Origin: Thermocrinis albus DSM 14484
GTDB lineage: Bacteria > Aquificota > Aquificia > Aquificales > Aquificaceae
NCBI RefSeq assembly: GCF_000025605.1
Contig: NC_013894.1
Location: forward strand, 667,529 to 731,528
Direction of reading: 5' to 3'
Length of the DNA stretch: 64,000 bases
Each line of letters opens with the position of its first letter. Positions within the stretch are counted from its first letter, which is position 1. A program made the position numbers and the translations under genes. Below the pieces are notes generated by a model, which worked only from the letters and a program-made list of their open reading frames with translations, did no database searches and was not told where the DNA came from. Positions 49,076 through 57,330 of the stretch are shown in pieces.

Positions 49076-49264
49076 TTACCAGCTTGCCTTTCTGACACCG
49101 GGAAGCTCACCCTTCAGGGCGAGCTCTCTAAAACACAACCTACACATACCGAAGTACCTTATAAAACCCCTCGGTCTTCCACAGAGAGGACACCTGTTTT
49201 TCTGTCTCACCTTGTACTTAGGGAAGTGCTTGATATCCTTCGCTACCTTAGCCTTTCTGGCCAT
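49076..49264 (-). CDS. rpsN: Ribosomal protein S14, zinc-binding type
   Basis: A 62-residue short S14. Two Cys-x-x-Cys pairs ([20 protein letters not shown]) mark the zinc-binding type, consistent with thermophiles. The tail [16 protein letters not shown] is standard. Confidence 0.96.
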   Translation of the reverse strand: MARKAKVAKDIKHFPKYKVRQKNRCPLCGRPRGFIRYFGMCRLCFRELALKGELPGVRKASW

Positions 49265-49274
49265 ATCATCCTCC

Positions 49275-49838
49275 TCACACAGATCTTATAGGTAGTCCTA
49301 AAAGAGAGAGGAGCCAAAGAGCCTCCTCGTCCGTCTTAGCGGTGGTATGGATGATGATGTCCATACCCCTTATGGCATCTACCTTATCGTAATCTATTTC
49401 CGGAAACACTATCTGTTCGCTTATACCAAAAGCGTAGTTACCTCTTCCATCAAAGGATCTGGGATTGAGTCCCTTAAAGTCTTTAACCCTCGGGAGAGCC
49501 ACCGATATCAACTTATCTAAGAAGTCCCACATCCTCGCCTTTCTCAGTGTAACCTTGAGACCCACGGGCATGCCTTTTCTCAGCTTGAATCCTGCTTCCG
49601 ACTTTCTGGCTCTTCTTACGGCGGGTTGCTGACCTGTTATGGCTCTGAGATCTTCCATAGCCCTTTCCAGAAACTTTATGTCCTTAACAGCTTCACCCAC
49701 ACCCATGTTAACCACTATCTTGACCAGTTTAGGCACTTCCATGGGGTTCTTGTAGCCAAACCTCTGAATGAGCCTGGGAACCACCTCTTCCCTGTACTTG
49801 ATGTATAGTCTGGGGACGTACTTGGTCTCTACACTCAT
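49275..49838 (-). CDS. rplE: Ribosomal protein L5
   Basis: A 187-residue protein: [39 protein letters not shown] and [20 protein letters not shown] match L5. It binds 5S rRNA. It overlaps rplX by 4 nt. Confidence 0.97.
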   Translation of the reverse strand: MSVETKYVPRLYIKYREEVVPRLIQRFGYKNPMEVPKLVKIVVNMGVGEAVKDIKFLERAMEDLRAITGQQPAVRRARKSEAGFKLRKGMPVGLKVTLRKARMWDFLDKLISVALPRVKDFKGLNPRSFDGRGNYAFGISEQIVFPEIDYDKVDAIRGMDIIIHTTAKTDEEALWLLSLLGLPIRSV

Positions 49839-50200
49839 GCTTCAACCCTCTCCTTTACAGCCTTTTCCCTTACTACATCTATGTTCTCGTTACACTTTTT
49901 GCAGTACCTATACTTGCGTAGGGTACCGCCTTCCTGTACTATTCTGAAACCCACTCGTGTAGGTTTATTACATTTAGGACATACCAGCATCACGTTGCTG
50001 ATGTGAAGGGGGGCTTCCACTTCAAAGATACCTCCCTCTCTCACGTTGGGTATAGCCTTCACGTGCTTTTTGACCAGGTTCACACCCTCCACAATCACTC
50101 TCCCTTCCTCACGAAGAACCCTTATTATCTTACCTACCTTTCCCCTCTCTCTGCCTCTCAGAACCACTACAGTGTCACCCTTCCTCAACTTCCACGCCAT
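49835..50200 (-). CDS. rplX: Ribosomal protein L24
   Basis: A protein of about 121 residues with the KOW motif [20 protein letters not shown] and [13 protein letters not shown]. The C-terminal half holds a four-Cys arrangement (CPKC ... CKKC), which suggests zinc binding. ATG 50200 overlaps the rplN stop as ATGA-type coupling; a GTG one codon earlier is less likely. Confidence 0.96.
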   Translation of the reverse strand: MAWKLRKGDTVVVLRGRERGKVGKIIRVLREEGRVIVEGVNLVKKHVKAIPNVREGGIFEVEAPLHISNVMLVCPKCNKPTRVGFRIVQEGGTLRKYRYCKKCNENIDVVREKAVKERVEA

Positions 50201-50565
50201 CACACCACCTCCGGAGCGAGAGAAGCCAGTTTGGTAAAACCTCTGTTTCTAACCTCACGGGCTATGGGACCTAGTATACGTGTACCTAGAGGTTCACCGT
50301 ACTGGTTGAGGAGAACCACAGCGTTGTCATCGAACTTTATATAACTACCGTCTGGTCTCCTCACTTCCTTTTTAGTTCTCACCACCACCGCCCTGTATAT
50401 GTTACCCTTCTTGGCAGGGCTGTGGGGTGTGGCCTCCTTTACGGTAACCGTCACCACGTCACCTAAGGTGGCATACTTCCTAGGTGCGTAAGGTATACCT
50501 ATGACCTGAACTTTCTTGGCTCCCGAGTTATCAGCTACGTTGCAGTAAGCCTGTCTGGGTATCAT
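50200..50565 (-). CDS. rplN: Ribosomal protein L14
   Basis: A 121-residue protein: [40 protein letters not shown] and [20 protein letters not shown] are standard. It is the first gene of the cluster here; the usual upstream neighbours (rpsQ, rpmC, rplP) are absent, so the S10 and spc blocks are split at this point. Confidence 0.97.
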   Translation of the reverse strand: MIPRQAYCNVADNSGAKKVQVIGIPYAPRKYATLGDVVTVTVKEATPHSPAKKGNIYRAVVVRTKKEVRRPDGSYIKFDDNAVVLLNQYGEPLGTRILGPIAREVRNRGFTKLASLAPEVV

Positions 50566-50590
50566 GGCCTCTCACCTCACAAGACCTACT

Positions 50591-50619
50591 ATTATACACA
50601 AAAACTTCTGCTTCATCAA
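50591..50619 (-). promoter_or_regulatory. Sigma70-type promoter for the rplN-rplQ operon
   Basis: On the minus strand, TTGATG (50614-50619) and TATAAT (50591-50596) are separated by exactly 17 nt, a near-perfect housekeeping promoter. Transcription would start near 50584, about 19 nt before the rplN start. It supports rplN as the true first gene of this operon. Confidence 0.8.
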
Positions 50620-50637
50620 GGGTGAGGTTTAAAATAT

Positions 50638-51753
50638 ATGGTCATGGATGTTTACAGAGTCATAGAACGTCAAAGGGACACTCGCCTGAGGCAGATAGGA
50701 GAGAAAGTACTCAAAGGAGAGAGGCTGTCTGCTGAGGACGGGCTTTATCTGTTTCGATCCGGTCAGCTGACCTACGTGGGTATGCTGGCCGAGTGGGTCA
50801 ACCGTCAACGTAATGGCCAGTACGCTTATTTTGTGGTGAATCGCCAGATAAATCCCACCAACGTGTGTCTCTATCAGTGTAGTTTCTGCGCCTTTGGTGT
50901 GACCAAGTCTGACCCCAGGGCTTATGAACTGACCCTTGAGGAAATCCTGAGGAAGGTAGAAGAGACATACCTTCAGGGTGGGAGAGAGGTGCACGTAGTG
51001 GGTGGCATACCACCCCACTGGACTTTGGATCATTATGTAGGCATTGTGAAGGAGATAAAGAAAAGGTTTCCTGACATGGTGGTGAAGGCCTGGACAGCTG
51101 TGGAGATACACCACATGGCCAAGATCTCTAAAAAGAGCTATGAAGAGATACTTAGGATGTTGAAAGATGCCGGGTTGGACGCTTTGCCCGGCGGTGGTGC
51201 AGAGATCTTCTCTGAGAGGGTTAGAAGGATAATAGCTCCTTACAAAGCTTCTGGCGAGGAGTATCTTCAGGTGCACAGGGTAGCTCACAAACTGGGTATA
51301 CCCACCAACGCCACCATGCTTTACGGTCACGTGGAGACATACGAGGAGAGGGTAGAGCATATGCTGAAACTCCGAGAGCTACAGGATGAGACAGGAGGGT
51401 TCCAGGTTTTCATCCCTCTGGCTTACTGGCCCGAAGGAACACGGTTGGGTGGTAGTAGAACCTCTTCTGTGGATGATCTTATGACTATCGCTGTCTCCAG
51501 ATTGTTTCTCGACAACTTCCCCCACATAAAAGCTTACTGGGTCACGTTAGGAGAACGCGTGGCTCAGGTGGCCCTCAACATGGGTGCGGACGACATAGAC
51601 GGAACTATAGAAGAGGAGAAGATAGTACACTCGGCAGGAACGACATCTGCCTATGGTCATTCTCGTGATAAACTGGTGAGGCTCATAAAGGAGGCGGGGA
51701 AGGTGCCCGTGGAGAGGGACACCTTCTACAGAGTGGTGAGGATATTCAGTTAG
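50638..51753 (+). CDS. mqnE: Aminofutalosine synthase MqnE (radical SAM)
   Basis: A 371-residue radical-SAM enzyme. The cluster motif CxxxCxxC reads NPTNVCLYQCSFCAFGV, followed by VVGGIPPHWTLDHYVGIVKE, AWTAVEIHHMAKISKKSYEE and LPGGGAEIFSERVRRIIAP. These are typical of MqnE rather than MqnC or CofH. It adds a radical from SAM to 3-enolpyruvyl-benzoate in the futalosine route to menaquinone-type quinones. It is divergent from rplN, and its end overlaps the DUF302 gene by 8 bp. Confidence 0.92.
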   Translation: MVMDVYRVIERQRDTRLRQIGEKVLKGERLSAEDGLYLFRSGQLTYVGMLAEWVNRQRNGQYAYFVVNRQINPTNVCLYQCSFCAFGVTKSDPRAYELTLEEILRKVEETYLQGGREVHVVGGIPPHWTLDHYVGIVKEIKKRFPDMVVKAWTAVEIHHMAKISKKSYEEILRMLKDAGLDALPGGGAEIFSERVRRIIAPYKASGEEYLQVHRVAHKLGIPTNATMLYGHVETYEERVEHMLKLRELQDETGGFQVFIPLAYWPEGTRLGGSRTSSVDDLMTIAVSRLFLDNFPHIKAYWVTLGERVAQVALNMGADDIDGTIEEEKIVHSAGTTSAYGHSRDKLVRLIKEAGKVPVERDTFYRVVRIFS

Positions 51754-52627
51754 AACCGGCCACTTCCCTTATAGCCTTTTCTATGTCCTCATCTGCCTTT
51801 TCAAAGATCTTAGCCTGATCCTCCATGAGATGCTTCCTGTAGATTTTGATAAGAAGGGGGATATTTACGTAACCTATAACGGTGCTACCGTTATCCTTTT
51901 CGTAGGTGTACACCCTGCACGGTGCCAGCGTACCAAACTGGGGTACCCTTTTCAATATGACCTCTCCGTAGCTGAGATTACATGTGAGAAATATGGAGAA
52001 TCTCGGGGTTTTCTCCCTCATGTCCATAACGTCCAGCACATTCATGTTCACACCGTCTAAGGAAGATTTCAACAACATCTTCACATCATCGTATCCCAAG
52101 TTCACAACTGTCTCCTTCACCAGATCCTCTTTGAGAGGCTTTATCTTTGTCATCCTCACAGGTCTCACACTGAGGGAGTTGAGGAGTCCATTGAGCTTAC
52201 TGTAGGTGGACAGAACCCACGCCCTTTCTTCCTTTGAGAGCCTATCTGCGTACTTTATCAGAAAGGGGTATGGGTTGAGGATGGTGGCATGAAGAGCACC
52301 ACTCTGTCCTTGGTAGAGGGCCACACTGCAAGGTAGGAGGTTGCTGAGGGCTGGAGCTTTTACCAGTAGATCACTTACCTGTGGTGATGTGCAACCGAAG
52401 AGGATGTAGTAATGGGGGAAGTCCTTAACACCTCTAGATCTTATAGCATCGGAAACTTTGAGGACCCTCGCTACCTTCAGACCTTCTTCTTCCATACGGT
52501 TCTTTACCAGCTTCACAGCTTTCTCAAAATCCTTCTCTCTTAGCCTGTGGTCCAGGTACATTACCTTCACAGGATCCAAGGAGAAGGATAGACCGATCCA
52601 CACCAACAGGAGAAGGAGCCAACTCAT
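51746..52627 (-). CDS. Secreted protein with two DUF302-like domains
   Basis: A protein of about 293 residues with signal peptide MSWLLLLLVWIGLSFS. Two copies of a DUF302-like pattern are visible: LFGCTSPQVSDLLVKAPALS then LLPCSVALYQG, and LTCNLSYGEVILKRVPQFGT then LAPCRVYTYE, each with a conserved Cys pair. The start at 52627 follows GGAGG; an upstream ATG at 52648 would overlap soxB. It is the last gene of the sox operon. DUF302 function is not established; the context suggests a periplasmic accessory role in sulfur or redox chemistry. Confidence 0.7.
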   Translation of the reverse strand: MSWLLLLLVWIGLSFSLDPVKVMYLDHRLREKDFEKAVKLVKNRMEEEGLKVARVLKVSDAIRSRGVKDFPHYYILFGCTSPQVSDLLVKAPALSNLLPCSVALYQGQSGALHATILNPYPFLIKYADRLSKEERAWVLSTYSKLNGLLNSLSVRPVRMTKIKPLKEDLVKETVVNLGYDDVKMLLKSSLDGVNMNVLDVMDMREKTPRFSIFLTCNLSYGEVILKRVPQFGTLAPCRVYTYEKDNGSTVIGYVNIPLLIKIYRKHLMEDQAKIFEKADEDIEKAIREVAGSN

Positions 52628-54369
52628 GCCCTTTTTCCTCCATAGCACTGATAAGGAGGTACGTACTTGGCATCCAGTACCCTCACGTTGGGTCTTGGAT
52701 CCACGTGTATGTCCCTCTTCTTACGTATGTAATCTATGAGTATTTGATAAACAGGTACAGGTTTTGCATCCGGCACCCGTATCTCAGGTGGTGGGGTAGG
52801 ACCACCGTAGACCGCCACCAAATACTCCCTCTTAGGATCCAACTCTTTTCCTTTGACCCAAACACGCTTGATGCGTTTACCCTGAGGTGCGTTTATTTCT
52901 ATCTCATACTCTACGTTATAGAGTCTGGACATGTCTCCACCTTGTTGGTAGAAAGGATCGGGATTGAAGACGTTGTCCGCTACGTCTTCCCAGAGGGCCA
53001 GAAGCTGTTCTCCCGTCCTCTTTAGTATATATACGTTGGGATAAGTTATGGCTGTAAAGTCATAGACATGCTCCACCGTGATTTTCTGTCCAGGTAGTAT
53101 GGTGGTACCCCACCTGTAGCCGGGTGATGTAACTATATCTACACCGTGGTAGTGGTCAGCGATAGCCTCACCCACCAGCCTGTCCCATGTGCTGAAGAAA
53201 GTATCTCTCTTGTAGAGGAGTGTGTGGGCCACTCCTATAACTTCCGAAAGTTTCTTTTCGTAAGGTGCGTAAGCCTTCCTAACCAGTTCTTCTGCTCCTC
53301 TGTCAGCAGGTATGAGGTTAGAGGCCACTGGATAAAGTTTGAAACGGTACTGGCGTATCTTTCCGTCCTTCACATCCAGATCCAGTCTTCCTACATACTT
53401 CCCATGGGAACCCGCAATGACGATCATAGTGTTACCCACAAAGTAAGGTAGGGGTGTCACGTCGTGAGTATGTCCGGAGATGATGATGTCTATACCTTTC
53501 ACCTTCTTGGCCAAGGCTATGTCCAGAGGTAGGCCGTCGTGGGAGAGAAGTACTACCAGATCCACCTTATGTTTTTCTCTCAGTTCGTTTACAAACTTCT
53601 GAAGTTGCTCCTCACGAACACCGAAGCTCCAGCCTTCCACAAACTCCCTGGGATTGGCTATGGGCGTGAAGGGGAAGGAGTTCCCTATTACACCCACCTT
53701 AACACCGCCCACTTCTCTGATGGAGTAGGGTTTGAAGATGAGGTCACCAAAGTCCGCATCCACCACGTTCTGAGATATGAACTCTCCTTTAAACTCCTTA
53801 ACCCTCTGGAGAAACTTTTCCTTACCTAAGGTAAAGTCCCAGTGGCCCACCATGAGGTCGTACCCTGTGTAGTTCATCCAGTCCACCACCGCCTTGCCTT
53901 CTGTGAAGAGCCCAATGGCTGTTGTGACCCACGTGTCTCCTCCGTCCAAAATCAACACTTTGTCCCTTCCACGCTCCGCTATAACCTGTTTGATGATGGT
54001 GGTTATGTGAGCTGCTCCACCCATCTTACCGAACTTGTGGGCCAGTTCCACAAAGTTAACACAGCTACCGAAATAAGCCTCCAGACTGTTGGGGGCTATC
54101 CTGTACATCCTGAGAAAGTCCTTTCCCGTAACGTATCCGGGTATACCTTCCAGAGGTTTAGGTGGTACTAAGTTGGCAGGTTCTGCAAAGTATAGAGGCT
54201 TCAGGTGAGCGTGCAGGTCGGTGGTGAAGAGAAGTGTCACATTTCCCACAGATTTGAAAGACAGAAGGTCCTTTTCTGTCATCTTGGCCAAAGTGGTTAC
54301 CGGATCTGCTGTAAGAAAAGCTCCTGTCACTATAGCCAGTTCAAGGAAATCACGCCTCGTGAGATGCAT
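52624..54369 (-). CDS. soxB: Thiosulfohydrolase SoxB
   Basis: A 581-residue periplasmic enzyme. A Tat signal is present (LTRRDFLELAIVTGAFL). Dimanganese 5'-nucleotidase-type motifs are LLFTTDLHAHLKPL, LILDGGDTWVTTAIG, VVLLSHDGLPLDIALAKKV and IISGHTHDVTPLPYF. It releases sulfate from the thiosulfonate held on SoxY. It is 12 nt after soxX and overlaps the DUF302 gene by 4 nt. Confidence 0.96.
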   Translation of the reverse strand: MHLTRRDFLELAIVTGAFLTADPVTTLAKMTEKDLLSFKSVGNVTLLFTTDLHAHLKPLYFAEPANLVPPKPLEGIPGYVTGKDFLRMYRIAPNSLEAYFGSCVNFVELAHKFGKMGGAAHITTIIKQVIAERGRDKVLILDGGDTWVTTAIGLFTEGKAVVDWMNYTGYDLMVGHWDFTLGKEKFLQRVKEFKGEFISQNVVDADFGDLIFKPYSIREVGGVKVGVIGNSFPFTPIANPREFVEGWSFGVREEQLQKFVNELREKHKVDLVVLLSHDGLPLDIALAKKVKGIDIIISGHTHDVTPLPYFVGNTMIVIAGSHGKYVGRLDLDVKDGKIRQYRFKLYPVASNLIPADRGAEELVRKAYAPYEKKLSEVIGVAHTLLYKRDTFFSTWDRLVGEAIADHYHGVDIVTSPGYRWGTTILPGQKITVEHVYDFTAITYPNVYILKRTGEQLLALWEDVADNVFNPDPFYQQGGDMSRLYNVEYEIEINAPQGKRIKRVWVKGKELDPKREYLVAVYGGPTPPPEIRVPDAKPVPVYQILIDYIRKKRDIHVDPRPNVRVLDAKYVPPYQCYGGKRA

Positions 54370-54381
54370 ATCTTAACCCCC

Positions 54382-55029
54382 TTACTTGTTGACGGGTGAA
54401 TCAGGATGCAGAAGGAAGGTCACCACATTCATAACATCCTCAGGCGAAAGAACACCGTGGTATCCAAACCGTGGCATAGCAGAACAGGGGAAAACAGACC
54501 AAGAGTTGTAGACTATGTTGTAGACCGTCTTCTGCTTCTCTATAGTCTCAGGTGTGTTCATGTTCTCCTTTGTTATACCGTAACGTTTTCCGTAACCTGT
54601 CAGAGATGGGCCCATAGTGCCTCCAGGTTTTCCTTTCTCTATAAGATGACAAGCATAACAGTTGCCACCTTTGTCGGTAGGTTTGTCAGAAAAACCGTAA
54701 GTGGCGTACCTTCCTCCCCTTGGTGAATCCACTATCTTCTGACCCTCTTTCCAATCACCCCAGTATATTCCCCACTGAGGGTACTGGATAGCCTTGGCGT
54801 TAAGCTCCATGACCTTCTGTATCTCCTTCGCAGGCATCTTCTCCCTTGAAGGATAACGGGAGCATATCCTCTGGGATTCGTCCTGTTGAAGTTTCCATGC
54901 AAACTGGGGATTCTTGTCCAAGCCTTCCTTAAGGATCTTCATAGCCTCCTGTTCCAGTTTGTCAGTCTGTGCCTGCCCTAAGCCCATTCCCACCAAAAGA
55001 ACCGTTAGGATAAAACCAGCCCTTTTCAT
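54382..55029 (-). CDS. soxX: Sulfur oxidation c-type cytochrome SoxX
   Basis: A 215-residue protein with signal peptide (MKRAGFILTVLLVGMGLGQA). One haem site GNCYACHLIEKG and a distal Met region CSAMPRFGYHGVLSPEDV are typical of SoxX. An N-terminal extension of about 80 residues makes it longer than the Paracoccus protein. SoxAX couples thiosulfate to the SoxY cysteine. It sits 4 nt after soxA. Confidence 0.92.
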   Translation of the reverse strand: MKRAGFILTVLLVGMGLGQAQTDKLEQEAMKILKEGLDKNPQFAWKLQQDESQRICSRYPSREKMPAKEIQKVMELNAKAIQYPQWGIYWGDWKEGQKIVDSPRGGRYATYGFSDKPTDKGGNCYACHLIEKGKPGGTMGPSLTGYGKRYGITKENMNTPETIEKQKTVYNIVYNSWSVFPCSAMPRFGYHGVLSPEDVMNVVTFLLHPDSPVNK

Positions 55030-55033
55030 GGTT

Positions 55034-55846
55034 TCACCTCCCTATTCCGGGTACCTTTATAGGTGTACCGTTGGCGCTACCGTAGAGGAATGTGGAGAGA
55101 GCCACCCCAAGGTCTGAGTGAGGCTCAAAGGTAGGCCACCTCATCTGTCTCATGCACTCAGCGTACCTGTAATGCATGGTCATAGGCTGGTACCATCTGA
55201 CAAGGTATTTGGGAAATATGGAAACAGCCTTACCTACCTCTCCCCTGTCCATACTCCACAGGACGGTAGCCCTTATGGTGCTCACCTTAGTTCCCGCATG
55301 ACAAGTAGCACAGTTAAAGTCCCAAGGTCCCACTCTGGCGTAAAAGATCCTCTTGCCTATTTCGTACATTCTTTTGACATGTGGATCCTTGAGGTTAACC
55401 TTTATGGGTTGTCCGTTGGAGGCCATGGATATGTACATGACTATGGCGTCGTATTCTCCCATACACTGGCTCTTACCCCAGCACTGCATGACGAACTTTT
55501 TAACCTCTTCTGGCTTCATGTTGGCGTACTTCTGAAGACACCAACCTATCCGTGTCTCTAGATCCATCACCTTTCCTGCGTCGGGAAAGTATCTGGGGAG
55601 CTGTGCCAAAGCACCCTCTATCTTGCCCGGTCCCAGACCAAAGTCACATTTGTCTAGATTGTACTTCTTGAAGGCTTCCTTTCCCATCTCCGCCCATATC
55701 TCTCCTGGATTTATACCTTCCGCCATCAGCTTGTTGAACTCCTGTACCTGCTTGATTTCCTCCTCTGGAGAAAGGTCCTGGCTCGATGCCATCATAGAAC
55801 CTGCCAGCATAAGCCCCACCAACCCCGTCAGTACTTTACCCCTCAT
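55034..55846 (-). CDS. soxA: L-cysteine S-thiosulfotransferase subunit SoxA
   Basis: A 270-residue protein with signal peptide. A single haem motif CATCHAGTKVS lies in the C-terminal half. The active-site Cys that becomes a persulfide is probably in HYRYAECMRQMRWP. The N-terminal domain keeps cysteines (CLQKY, QCWGKSQCMGEYDA) without CxxCH, so it is the monohaem type. With SoxX it starts thiosulfate oxidation. Confidence 0.94.
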   Translation of the reverse strand: MRGKVLTGLVGLMLAGSMMASSQDLSPEEEIKQVQEFNKLMAEGINPGEIWAEMGKEAFKKYNLDKCDFGLGPGKIEGALAQLPRYFPDAGKVMDLETRIGWCLQKYANMKPEEVKKFVMQCWGKSQCMGEYDAIVMYISMASNGQPIKVNLKDPHVKRMYEIGKRIFYARVGPWDFNCATCHAGTKVSTIRATVLWSMDRGEVGKAVSIFPKYLVRWYQPMTMHYRYAECMRQMRWPTFEPHSDLGVALSTFLYGSANGTPIKVPGIGR

Positions 55847-55858
55847 GTTTTTGCCTCC

Positions 55859-56185
55859 TCAGACCACCTTTATCTCGGCGGTCTTTTCCCACTTTCCTCC
55901 CATGTTGTCCTCATACACTACCTTTACCACACCTGACTCATCCACCCTAAGGCTGATACCAAAGTAGGGGTTTGCGGCCACACCTTGCGCCATGTTGACC
56001 ACAGACACCTCTTTGTCGTTGTAGTAAAGTACCATTTTGGTGAGATAATGACCAGGTTCCTCCTTACCTGTTTGAGGATCCCTTCTGGGCACCGTCATAG
56101 GGTGAGTGATGACCATCTGTACCTTTACTGTTTCGCCTTTCTTGGCCTCTTTTGGCACACGCAGTATGGCAGTCCCTACACTCAT
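55859..56185 (-). CDS. soxZ: Sulfur carrier complex protein SoxZ
   Basis: A 108-residue immunoglobulin-like protein: VQMVITHPMTVPRRDPQTGK and EEPGHYLTKMVLYYNDKEV are typical of SoxZ. It has no signal peptide and is exported with SoxY. It follows soxY by 42 nt. Confidence 0.94.
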   Translation of the reverse strand: MSVGTAILRVPKEAKKGETVKVQMVITHPMTVPRRDPQTGKEEPGHYLTKMVLYYNDKEVSVVNMAQGVAANPYFGISLRVDESGVVKVVYEDNMGGKWEKTAEIKVV

Positions 56186-56227
56186 GATAAAACCTCCTAA
56201 ACGGGATTTATTGGTATGTTTATCCTG

Positions 56228-56671
56228 TCAACCGCAACCGCCTGCGGTCACCTTAACCTCTTTGGTGGCCATAACGTAAGAACCATCTGCCAGTTTAAAG
56301 ATGGCTCTCACGTTGGATGTCTGTCCCATCTTTATCCTGGTGGAGAACCAGAACTTACCATTTTGAGGTGTCACCTTCACGTCCAGGATCCAAGGCAACG
56401 GATTGTTGTCCACAAATATCCAAAGATGCTGTATCTTGTCGGCAGGTATATCCGTTTCCACAGTGACCGGTACGTTGGCACCACTTTCTGCAATGGTAGG
56501 CACCGTGAGTTTTACATCACCACTTTCCTTTATGGTGGCCAGGTCCACACCCACCCTCTTTTTCACCTCTTCTTCTAGTTTGGAGGCCCCGAAACTGGGT
56601 TTCAGGGTGGGACCCACCAGCATACCTACCGTCAGGACCGCACCAAGTAGAAGGAACCTTCTCCTGTCCAT
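56228..56671 (-). CDS. soxY: Sulfur carrier protein SoxY
   Basis: A 147-residue protein with a Tat signal (MDRRRFLLLGAVLTVGMLVG). The C-terminus ends in GGCG, the swinging-arm cysteine that carries sulfur intermediates. The body contains VPTIAESGANVPVTVETDIP. It is the substrate carrier on which SoxAX and SoxB act. Confidence 0.95.
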   Translation of the reverse strand: MDRRRFLLLGAVLTVGMLVGPTLKPSFGASKLEEEVKKRVGVDLATIKESGDVKLTVPTIAESGANVPVTVETDIPADKIQHLWIFVDNNPLPWILDVKVTPQNGKFWFSTRIKMGQTSNVRAIFKLADGSYVMATKEVKVTAGGCG

Positions 56672-56683
56672 GGCTTAAACCTC

Positions 56684-57103
56684 CTAACAGTTTTTTATGC
56701 GATAGGCTGTACATACCTTGTTGAAAAACCTGAGAAAATCCTCCTTGGGTCTGCTTCCGAAAAGCAGGTCCACTCTGGAGCCTTTCGAGGGATCATACAC
56801 CACAAAGGTGGGTGTTCCAAACACACCAAGACGGTTGGCCCAGAACCTACCTTCCTCCGAATTTATGTCTAAGGAGACCACCACGAAGTTCTTCAGCTTT
56901 TTGGTGACTTCTTCGTCAGGTAACACAAAATCCTCTACCTGCCTGCAGTACACACAGTACTGGCTGTGAAAGTAAAAGACCACCAGCTTTCCTTGTTCCT
57001 TTGCCTGCCTCAAGCCTTCGTCTGCCTTACTAAACCACCACCGAGGGAACCCAACACCTGATATCAACAGTAGATAGATAACTAAGTGGACTATTTGTCT
57101 CAT
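56684..57103 (-). CDS. Thioredoxin-like SoxW-type periplasmic protein
   Basis: A 139-residue thioredoxin-fold protein with an N-terminal membrane or signal segment (RQIVHLVIYLLLISGVGFP). The active site is YCVYCRQVEDF, and the cis-Pro loop is FGTPTFVVYD. At the head of the sox operon it probably keeps the SoxY or SoxA cysteines in the right redox state, as SoxW does. The name SoxW is inferred from position. Confidence 0.8.
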   Translation of the reverse strand: MRQIVHLVIYLLLISGVGFPRWWFSKADEGLRQAKEQGKLVVFYFHSQYCVYCRQVEDFVLPDEEVTKKLKNFVVVSLDINSEEGRFWANRLGVFGTPTFVVYDPSKGSRVDLLFGSRPKEDFLRFFNKVCTAYRIKNC

Positions 57104-57115
57104 GCTGACTATAAA

Positions 57116-57130
57116 TGATAATCCTTATCA
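57116..57130. promoter_or_regulatory. Palindromic operator candidate upstream of the sox operon
   Basis: TGATAATCCTTATCA is a perfect 6-bp inverted repeat with a 3-bp spacer, 13 bp before the start of the SoxW-like gene, where a repressor could block transcription or initiation. It resembles a half Fur-type box but is shorter. The surrounding sequence is AT-rich. Confidence 0.45.
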
Positions 57131-57190
57131 ACAAATGAAGGTATAAGACTTTTTTATAACGCTATAAGTTATTAAAGTTTTGCTATATTC

Positions 57191-57330
57191 GTGAACTACC
57201 CCACATCAAAGATGCGGAGCTTCGTGGTAGGTTTGAACGCTTAACGCGTTCCTTACCACCACGGGCGGGTTCACACCGCCCCTACTCCTGCCCATACCAC
57301 AATACAGCGGTATAGCGGAGCTACTTCCCT
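57191..57330 (-). ncRNA. Candidate right-end guide-type RNA (omega RNA) region of the IS
   Basis: The 3' end of tnpB and the right end form three successive hairpins in RNA sense: GGGCGGU...CCGCCC type, GAACGC-GTTAA-GCGTTC and CUACC..GUAG enclosing CUCCGCAUC/GAUGUGGGG. In IS200/IS605 elements the RNA used by TnpB derives from this overlap. Here it is inferred from position and folding only. Confidence 0.4.

Noticed and set aside
50629-51360. 243-codon minus-strand frame opposite mqnE
   Set aside because: It is a shadow of mqnE, whose radical-SAM motifs are unambiguous.
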